DNA of 45,588 bases from Pseudomonadota bacterium. Lineage in GTDB: Bacteria > Pseudomonadota > Alphaproteobacteria > Rhodospirillales > Magnetospirillaceae. The notes under the pieces were generated by a model. It saw only the letters and a list, made by a program, of their open reading frames with translations. It was not told where the DNA came from and searched no databases. Positions 40,177 through 45,588 of this stretch are shown here, piece after piece. Numbering within the stretch: position 1 is the first letter of the stretch; the number at the start of each line of letters is the position of its first letter. Made by a program: the position numbers and the translations under genes. The DNA is taken from assembly GCA_021848545.1 (NCBI GenBank), contig JAJZUL010000028.1, positions 1 through 45,588 on the forward strand, written 5' to 3'.

Positions 40177-41269
40177 TCTTGACCGCGGGCATATGCTGGC
40201 CGCGTTGGGCTTGGCCCGTCGCGGTCTGGGAATTGTTTGGCCCAATCCCGCCGTCGGGTGCGTCATCGTTCGCGACGGGCTTGTGGTCGGTCGAGGCTGG
40301 ACCCAGCCGGGCGGGCGTCCCCACGCCGAAAGCGAAGCACTGGCCATGGCGGGGACCGCCGCCAAGGGTGCCACCGCCTACGTCACGCTTGAGCCCTGCG
40401 CCCATCAGGGAAAAACACCGCCTTGCGCGGATGCGCTCATCGCCGCCGGCATCGCGCGGGTGGTGGTCGCGGTCACCGATCCCGATCCCCGTGTCTCCGG
40501 TCGCGGTCTCGACCGCCTTCGCGCCGCCGGCGTGACGGTGGACCTGGGCGTGCTGGCGGACGAAGCCGGCGCCCTTAATGCCGGCTTTTTCATGACCGTC
40601 AAATCCGGCCGGCCTTTGGTCACCTTGAAGCTGGCGACCAGCTTGGATGGCCGCATCGCCACCCATTCCGGCGAAAGCCGATGGATCACGGGCGAGACGG
40701 CTCGGGCCGTGGCCCACATTCTGCGGGCGGAAAGCGATGCGATCCTGGTCGGCAGCGGTACGGCTCTGATCGACGATCCCGATCTGACCTGCCGTCTACC
40801 GGGAATGAGTGACCGGTCGCCGGTGCGGGTGGTGGTCGATGGCCGTTTGCGTCTGCCCCTGACCAGCCGCGTGGTGGAAACCGCGGGCAGCGTTGCGACC
40901 TGGGTCATAACGCTGCCGGACCATGATGAAGCCCGCGCTCGGGCCTACACCGATGCCGGTGTCAAGATTTTGAAAGCGTCTCCGGGGAGGGATCACCTCA
41001 TCGATCTGGAAAAAGCCATGGAGACCCTGGCCGCCAATGGCATGACCCGCGTTCTGGTGGAAGGTGGCGCCCACTTATCGGCCGCGTTGCTGCGTGCCGG
41101 TCTGGTGGATCGATTGGCATGGCTGCGCGCTCCCCGGCTGTTGGGCGGCGACGGACTGCCGGCGGCGGTGGCGTTCGGTGTCGACCATCTGTCGCAAACG
41201 CCGCATTTCGCTTTGCTGGAAAGCCGGCGCGCCGGTAACGACACTCTGGAATTGTATGAAAGACTTTGA
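40157..41269 (+). CDS. ribD: Bifunctional riboflavin deaminase/reductase
   Basis: RibD carries out the second and third steps of riboflavin synthesis. The N-terminal deaminase has the zinc motifs [11 protein letters not shown] and [13 protein letters not shown]. The C-terminal reductase (about 150-365) shows [20 protein letters not shown] and [14 protein letters not shown]. Start: GTG 40157 inside the end of nrdR gives 370 residues and keeps the conserved region [20 protein letters not shown] 40193 would remove part of the first helix. The overlap with nrdR suggests coupling. ribE follows by 10 nt. Confidence 0.96.
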   Translation: MSDSTIDLDRGHMLAALGLARRGLGIVWPNPAVGCVIVRDGLVVGRGWTQPGGRPHAESEALAMAGTAAKGATAYVTLEPCAHQGKTPPCADALIAAGIARVVVAVTDPDPRVSGRGLDRLRAAGVTVDLGVLADEAGALNAGFFMTVKSGRPLVTLKLATSLDGRIATHSGESRWITGETARAVAHILRAESDAILVGSGTALIDDPDLTCRLPGMSDRSPVRVVVDGRLRLPLTSRVVETAGSVATWVITLPDHDEARARAYTDAGVKILKASPGRDHLIDLEKAMETLAANGMTRVLVEGGAHLSAALLRAGLVDRLAWLRAPRLLGGDGLPAAVAFGVDHLSQTPHFALLESRRAGNDTLELYERL

Positions 41270-41279
41270 GGAACACGCT

Positions 41280-41870
41280 GTGTTTACGGGCATCATCACG
41301 GATATCGGTACGGTTCGCGCCGCGCATGGCGGCGACGGGCGGGAAACGCGGTTCGAGATCGTGACGCATTACGATACGGCAACGATCGCGGTCGGCGCCT
41401 CGATCGCTCATGACGGGGTTTGCCTGACCGTGGTGGAAACCGGTCCCGACTGGCATGCCGTCGAGGTATCGGCAGAAACCTTGTCGAAAACGACCTTGTC
41501 GCATTGGAGCCAGGGCCGGCGGGTCAATCTGGAGCGGGCGTTGAAGGTCGGCGATGAATTGGGCGGCCACATCGTTTCCGGTCACGTTGACGGCGTGGCC
41601 CGGCTGGTGGGGCGGGTTCCCGACAATCAATCGGTCCGTTTCACGTTCGAGGCGCCGGACGATCTGGCCCGTTTCGTCGCGGAAAAAGGGTCGGTCGCCC
41701 TGAACGGCGTGTCGCTGACGGTGAACGAGGTGGATGGGCGCCGGTTCGGCGTCAACCTCATCCCGCATACCCAAACGGCGACGACCCTTGGCGGATTACG
41801 CGAGGATGACGTCGTGAATATGGAAATCGACATGCTTGCGCGCTATGTTGCCCGCCTTCTCGCGCCGTGA
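41280..41870 (+). CDS. ribE: Riboflavin synthase, alpha chain
   Basis: The enzyme dismutates two lumazines into riboflavin and a pyrimidine. Two lumazine-binding repeats fill its 196 residues: FTGIITDIGTVRAAHGG with SHWSQGRRVNLERALK, and the second with GHIVSGHVDGVARLV and LNGVSLTVNEVDG. I chose GTG 41280, giving the family-typical (M)FTGIITDIG start, with GAGGA 7 nt upstream. A 116-nt gap to ribBX contains a short GC hairpin but no FMN riboswitch. Confidence 0.96.
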   Translation: MFTGIITDIGTVRAAHGGDGRETRFEIVTHYDTATIAVGASIAHDGVCLTVVETGPDWHAVEVSAETLSKTTLSHWSQGRRVNLERALKVGDELGGHIVSGHVDGVARLVGRVPDNQSVRFTFEAPDDLARFVAEKGSVALNGVSLTVNEVDGRRFGVNLIPHTQTATTLGGLREDDVVNMEIDMLARYVARLLAP

Positions 41871-41986
41871 TCCTTGGATTTCCTAAAAGGAAGCCGGGTT
41901 CGGGACGCGATGGAGAATGGTGACGCCGCTTCGGGCGGATACCGGCGAATGCGCCGGCCGCTTCGCCCACGGCAATAGCGAATGGA

Positions 41987-43105
41987 ATGACCGTGTCGGA
42001 ATATCACGACTACCTTTCTTCGATTGAGGACATCATTGCCGACGCCCGTGAGGGCCGCATGTTCATCCTGGTCGATGACGAGGACAGAGAGAACGAGGGC
42101 GACCTTGTCATACCGGCGCAAATGGCGACGCCGGACGCCGTCAATTTCATGGCCAAACATGGCCGTGGGCTGGTTTGTCTGACTCTGACCCGGGAACGGG
42201 TCGAGCATCTCGGCCTGCGATTGATGAGTTCCGACAATGGAACGCGCATGCAGACGGCGTTCACGGTGTCGATCGAGGCCAAGGAAGGGGTGACCACCGG
42301 CATTTCCGCCGCCGACCGTGCCCGCACCGTCCAGGCCGCCATCGATCCGGCCAAGGGGCCGAGCGATATCGTCACGCCGGGCCATGTCTTTCCGCTGATG
42401 GCGCGGGACGGTGGCGTTCTGGAACGCGCCGGCCATACGGAAGCGGCCGTCGATATCGCCCGCATGGCCGGTCTCAACCCGTCCGGTGTGATCTGCGAGA
42501 TCATGAATGACGACGGCACCATGGCGCGCATGCCCGATCTGGTCGCCTTCGCCCAGTTGCATGGCCTGAAAATCGCGACCATCGCCGATCTGATCGCCTA
42601 TCGGCGTCGCCATGACAAGCTGGTGCGCCGGGAGATGGAAACCTCGTTCCATTCCAAATGGGGCGGCGACTGGCGGATGTCGGTCTATGTCAATACCATT
42701 GCCTATGCGGAACATATCGCGCTGGTCAAAGGCGACATCAAGGGCGATGGTCCGGTGATGGTGCGCGTCCACGCCGTCAACATATTGGACGACGTCCTGG
42801 GCGATCAGGGATCGGGCAAGGCCGGCCAGCTGCATGCCGCCATGGATATGATCGCGACGCATGGAAGAGGGGTGGTACTGTTGCTGCGCGAGCCGCGGGC
42901 GACGAGCCTGTCGGATCAGGTCCGCACCCAACTCCAGGGGGAGGACGGCGGTTCCCAGCTTCGCGATTACGGTGTGGGGGCGCAAATTCTTCTCGACCTC
43001 GGCGTTAGCGAGATGATTTTGCTGTCCAACACGCATAAGACCATCGTGGGACTCGAAGGTTTCGGCCTTAAAGTCGTCGAGCAAAGGCCGATTCCGGTGA
43101 AATGA
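41987..43105 (+). CDS. ribB: 3,4-dihydroxy-2-butanone-4-phosphate synthase fused to degenerate GTP cyclohydrolase II domain (RibBX type)
   Basis: The N-terminal half (1-210) is an intact DHBP synthase with DDEDRENEGD (30-39), TPGHVFPL and GHTEAAVDIARMAGL (His150), making the four-carbon unit from ribulose 5-phosphate. The C-terminal half (215-372) has the RibA fold, but the zinc-binding cysteine cluster is gone: residues 259-281 read VRVHAVNILDDVLGDQGSGK with no Cys, and there is no cysteine anywhere after residue 170. This matches the RibBX variant described in proteobacteria, in which the second domain is not a GTP cyclohydrolase. A true ribA must be elsewhere in the genome. Confidence 0.95.
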   Translation: MTVSEYHDYLSSIEDIIADAREGRMFILVDDEDRENEGDLVIPAQMATPDAVNFMAKHGRGLVCLTLTRERVEHLGLRLMSSDNGTRMQTAFTVSIEAKEGVTTGISAADRARTVQAAIDPAKGPSDIVTPGHVFPLMARDGGVLERAGHTEAAVDIARMAGLNPSGVICEIMNDDGTMARMPDLVAFAQLHGLKIATIADLIAYRRRHDKLVRREMETSFHSKWGGDWRMSVYVNTIAYAEHIALVKGDIKGDGPVMVRVHAVNILDDVLGDQGSGKAGQLHAAMDMIATHGRGVVLLLREPRATSLSDQVRTQLQGEDGGSQLRDYGVGAQILLDLGVSEMILLSNTHKTIVGLEGFGLKVVEQRPIPVK

Positions 43106-43198
43106 TGCCCGGGGTCGCAAGGGTGCGACTTTCGGATGAGCGTCGGAATCGATTGAAGGAACGCCCCGTTTCCCCGTGACAGGAGGGAGGGGGCCTGG

Positions 43199-43663
43199 AT
43201 GACCCAGGAGAGAAAGATGGCCCGCGTACTGATCGTCGAGGCGAGGTTTTACAACCATATCGCCGATAACCTGCTGCGCGGGGTGACCACGGTATTGGAG
43301 GCCGCGACGGTCGATATCGACATCATCGTCGTGCCCGGCCTGTACGAAATTCCCGCGGCTTTGGAATTTGCGCTGGAATCCCAACGCCAGGGCCGTATTT
43401 CCGCGCGCTATGACGGCTATGTCACCCTTGGCTGCGCGATTCGCGGCGAAAGCGACCATTACGACCATATTTGCACCCATGCCATGCGGGCCATCGGCGA
43501 TCTGTCGGTCGCTCATCGTCTGGCTTTGGGCAATGGCGTGTTGACGGTCCATAACGAGGCCCAGGCCCTGGTGCGCTCCGATCCGGGCCGCAAGGATGTC
43601 GGCGGCATGGCGGCTCGGGCCTGTCTGCGGATGATGGAAATCAAGCGCGACTTGATGCTGTGA
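43199..43663 (+). CDS. ribH: 6,7-dimethyl-8-ribityllumazine synthase
   Basis: RibH joins the products of RibD and RibB into lumazine; it assembles into pentamers or 60-mers. The family motifs are LIVEARFYNHIADNLLRG, VPGLYEIPAALEFAL and GCAIRGESDHYDHI, with the catalytic His in that last segment. 154 residues from ATG 43199, or 148 from ATG 43217, which has a better placed AGGAGAGAA site. ribBX lies 93 nt upstream and nusB 3 nt downstream. Confidence 0.96.
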   Translation: MTQERKMARVLIVEARFYNHIADNLLRGVTTVLEAATVDIDIIVVPGLYEIPAALEFALESQRQGRISARYDGYVTLGCAIRGESDHYDHICTHAMRAIGDLSVAHRLALGNGVLTVHNEAQALVRSDPGRKDVGGMAARACLRMMEIKRDLML

Positions 43664-43666
43664 CCG

Positions 43667-44161
43667 ATGACCGAACCACCTGCCCGCCACAAAGCCAATA
43701 TTAGCGCCACCCGCCGTAGCGCCGCCCGTCTGGCCGCGGTACAGACCTTGTATTCCATGGATATGACCGGCCTTGACGCCGGAACCGCCTTGGCGGAATT
43801 CAAGGAAAGGCGGGAGGAGGATCGGCGGATGGCCGATCCCGACGATGAATTGATGAATTTTTTGGTGATGGGGACCGATAACGATCGCAATGCGCTTGAT
43901 TCGCTGATCGGGGAGTCCTTGTCGCGGGATTGGACCATAGAGCGGCTTGAGGCGGTGCTGCGGGCTATTCTGCGAGCCGCTTCGTTCGAGATCAAATCCC
44001 GGCCGGCCACGCCGGCCCGGGTCGCCATCTCGGAATATGTGGATATAGCCCATGCCTTTTATGAAGGCCCGGAACCCGGACTGGTCAACGCCGTGCTCGA
44101 TCGGATCGCCAGGACGCTGCGTCCCGATGAATTCGCTCCGGGCGCCGGAGCCCGTTCTTAG
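43667..44161 (+). CDS. nusB: Transcription antitermination protein NusB
   Basis: NusB binds boxA RNA with S10 and supports rRNA antitermination. The all-helical fold shows [17 protein letters not shown] at the N-terminus, then [19 protein letters not shown] and [15 protein letters not shown], then [16 protein letters not shown]. 164 residues. It begins 3 nt after ribH; ribH-nusB is a very widespread pair. Its stop codon lies inside the first base pair region of hairpin element copy D. Confidence 0.96.
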   Translation: MTEPPARHKANISATRRSAARLAAVQTLYSMDMTGLDAGTALAEFKERREEDRRMADPDDELMNFLVMGTDNDRNALDSLIGESLSRDWTIERLEAVLRAILRAASFEIKSRPATPARVAISEYVDIAHAFYEGPEPGLVNAVLDRIARTLRPDEFAPGAGARS

Positions 44162-44205
44162 AGCCCGCCCCGAAAATCGCCATGGCGAGTTTCGGGTCGG
44201 GCTCT
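44160..44205. repeat. Hairpin repeat element, copy D (46 bp, minimal)
   Basis: The two 23-bp arms (44160-44182 and 44183-44205) abut with no spacer and pair with two mismatches. The arm sequences match copies A and B, so the entire 98-bp interior has been lost. It overlaps the nusB stop codon (TAG at 44159-44161) and lies upstream of thiL. It could act as a terminator or an mRNA stabiliser. Confidence 0.9.
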
Positions 44206-44235
44206 TAACCGCGCCATAAGGAATGAGGCCGGGCG

Positions 44236-45225
44236 ATGGACGAATTTCGGCTGATCGCCGAACTCTGGGCACCTCTCTCCCGGGATTTTCCAGGGGCGAT
44301 GGCCCTGACCGACGACGTCGCGCTCGTCGCCGGCGAGCCCGCGACGGATTTGGCGCTAACCACCGATACCATCGTCGCGGGCGTTCACTTTTTTCCCGAC
44401 ACCGCACCGGATCTCATCGCGCGCAAACTGATTCGCGTGACGCTGTCGGATCTCGCCGCCAAGGGGGCGGCTCCTTTCGCCGTCTTGCTGGCGGCCTCTT
44501 TTCCCCGTGATACGGATCACCGCTGGTTGACGCGCTTCGCCGCGGGACTGGGCGAGGATCTGTCGCGCTTCGGCTGCGCTTTGATCGGCGGCGATACCGT
44601 AGCGACGTCGGGTCCGCTGACGCTTTCACTGACGGCCATGGGACGCGTGCCGAAAGGGGCGGCGATCTTGCGTAGCGGGGCAAAAGCGGGGGACACCGTC
44701 TGGGTCAGCGGCACCATCGGCGACGGTGCTTTGGGATTGGCGGTTGCCGAAGGCAAGTTCCCTGCTCTGACCCCGGATGCCCGCGCCTATCTTCTGGACC
44801 GCTATCACTTGCCCCAGCCGCGCATTGCGACGGGGCAGGCCCTGCGCGGCGTCGCCCATGCCGGTATGGACATCTCGGACGGCCTGATCCAGGATTTGGG
44901 TCATCTCTGCGCGGCTTCGGGTGTGTCGGCCCGCATTTCGGCGCCTCTCGTGCCCGTATCAAAGGCGGCTCGCGCGGTGCTGGTGGAAAACGACGCGCTG
45001 CTTGCCACGATGCTGACCGGGGGCGATGATTACGAATTGCTGTTTACCGCGCCGCATGCATCCGGGCCGGCGCTGCAAGTTTTGGCCGCGGATTTGGATG
45101 TCCCGCTTACCGCCATCGGCACCGTCGGTGTCGGCGAGGGGGTGACGGTCGTGGATGACAAGGGGCAGGTGATGGCGGTGCCCAGGACCGGCTGGCGCCA
45201 TTTCGTGTCGACGGCATCCGGATGA
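44236..45225 (+). CDS. thiL: Thiamine-phosphate kinase
   Basis: ThiL phosphorylates thiamine monophosphate to the active pyrophosphate cofactor. The family landmarks are DDVA near the N-terminus, TTDTIVAGVHF, LSDLAAKGA, LIGGDT, MDISDGLIQDL and GGDDYELLF, all present in order, so the enzyme should be active. 329 residues. It lies 74 nt after nusB, with hairpin element copy D between them. The next gene starts 24 nt downstream. Confidence 0.97.
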   Translation: MDEFRLIAELWAPLSRDFPGAMALTDDVALVAGEPATDLALTTDTIVAGVHFFPDTAPDLIARKLIRVTLSDLAAKGAAPFAVLLAASFPRDTDHRWLTRFAAGLGEDLSRFGCALIGGDTVATSGPLTLSLTAMGRVPKGAAILRSGAKAGDTVWVSGTIGDGALGLAVAEGKFPALTPDARAYLLDRYHLPQPRIATGQALRGVAHAGMDISDGLIQDLGHLCAASGVSARISAPLVPVSKAARAVLVENDALLATMLTGGDDYELLFTAPHASGPALQVLAADLDVPLTAIGTVGVGEGVTVVDDKGQVMAVPRTGWRHFVSTASG

Positions 45226-45249
45226 GAATCGCGAGCAGAGGGTAGGGAC

Positions 45250-45588
45250 GTGGGTCGGATCATCGTCATCATCCTGGCGTTTTTGCTGATTCTGGGCGCC
45301 GTTGTCGGCGGGCTTTATTACTGGGGCATCAATCCTCTCGCAAAATTGGGCCTGGCGCCAACCCATCCGGCGCCGGCCGGACAGCACGTCGTCGTAGCGA
45401 CCCAACCCGCCTATGTCGATTTTGGATTGCTGGTGGTGCCGATCATTCAAAACCATCAGGTCAAGAGTCAGGCGGAAATGATTCTGCGGCTGCAGGTGTC
45501 GCCATCGGCCAAGGATCGGGTGGCGGCCATGATTCCACTGCTACAGGCCTCCTATCTTGAAGACCTGATGGACTTCCTGCCCCTGAGA
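45250..45588 (+). CDS. FliL-like membrane protein (3' truncated by window)
   Basis: The 113 visible residues begin VGRIIVIILAFLLILGAVVG, a single membrane anchor, then a short linker with a Pro/Ala stretch. The part YVDFGLLVVPIIQNHQ followed by ILRLQVSP and AAMIPLLQASYLEDL resembles the periplasmic domain of FliL, a flagellar stator-associated protein. There are no other flagellar genes here, so it may be a FliL-like relative rather than the flagellar protein. The start is GTG 45250, preceded by GGGTAGGGAC. The reading frame continues past the window end. Confidence 0.7.
   Translation, partial: MGRIIVIILAFLLILGAVVGGLYYWGINPLAKLGLAPTHPAPAGQHVVVATQPAYVDFGLLVVPIIQNHQVKSQAEMILRLQVSPSAKDRVAAMIPLLQASYLEDLMDFLPLR

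Noticed and set aside
41871-41986. FMN riboswitch before ribBX, or elsewhere in the rib operon
   Set aside because: The conserved FMN-aptamer segments were not found here or in 43106-43198.
44162-44235. TPP riboswitch before thiL
   Set aside because: The gap is filled by hairpin copy D, and the aptamer consensus is absent.
41843-44407. 854-codon open frame on the minus strand
   Set aside because: It is antisense to ribBX, ribH, nusB and thiL, each with intact motifs. It has no family features.

Overview
The window is about 45.6 kb of GC-rich chromosomal DNA from an alphaproteobacterium, most likely a Rhodospirillales member of the Magnetospirillum/Phaeospirillum kind. The reasons are the gene families (a MucR-type regulator, an extended IF-1, a RibBX-type fusion, an alphaproteobacterial-style HemB) and the block rpiB-glyA-nrdR-ribD-ribE-ribBX-ribH-nusB-thiL, an order typical of that group. 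The species cannot be fixed from the sequence alone. Most of the window is core housekeeping. No transposase, phage gene, CRISPR array or toxin-antitoxin pair was seen.

Layout. 1-2473: 3' part of a very repetitive surface or secreted protein (Ig-like repeats, a Gly-Ala-Ser repeat block, RTX-like nonapeptides). 2484-4883 (-): unrecognised 799-residue protein with a C-terminal helix-turn-helix. 5001-5069: cluster of palindromes. 5218-7242: small unknown gene, DUF302 protein, diguanylate cyclase. 7533-16923 (mostly -): tRNA-Lys, AsmA, polytopic membrane protein, gamma-carbonic anhydrase, argC, a two-gene RHH cassette, serS, holC, pepA. 17399-19615 (-): flippase-like membrane protein and RhlE helicase. 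20103-24540 (+): infA, a PilZ protein, putA. 24580-30064: DUF2892 protein, ACT-domain regulator overlapping a TPR/GT41 glycosyltransferase, methyltransferase, metallophosphoesterase overlapping a lipid-kinase-like gene. 30164-36967: mepA, dnaE, hemB, a 3-hydroxyisobutyryl-CoA hydrolase and a small overlapping gene. 37027-45588: mucR, then the long riboflavin/one-carbon/thiamine operon, ending in a truncated FliL-like gene.

How the genes work together. The clearest functional unit is the 37.8-45.2 kb operon: ribose-5-phosphate isomerase, serine hydroxymethyltransferase, the NrdR repressor, riboflavin synthesis from the deaminase/reductase to lumazine and riboflavin synthases, then NusB and thiamine-phosphate kinase. 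The GTP cyclohydrolase II half of the RibB fusion has lost its cysteine ligands, so that step must be encoded elsewhere. A second run couples argC to a gamma-carbonic anhydrase, an unknown membrane protein and AsmA.

The most unusual signal is intergenic. One family is a 144-bp hairpin element with 23-bp terminal inverted repeats, present as two full-length copies in opposite orientation (7242-7385, 21200-21343) and two internally deleted copies (19970-20029, 44160-44205). A second family is a GC-rich unit of about 110 bp found in two clusters (17039-17378, 20930-21183). The arms of the first family vary in a paired way, as expected if the folded form is selected or copied. These are the best candidates for an undescribed small mobile or regulatory repeat system here.
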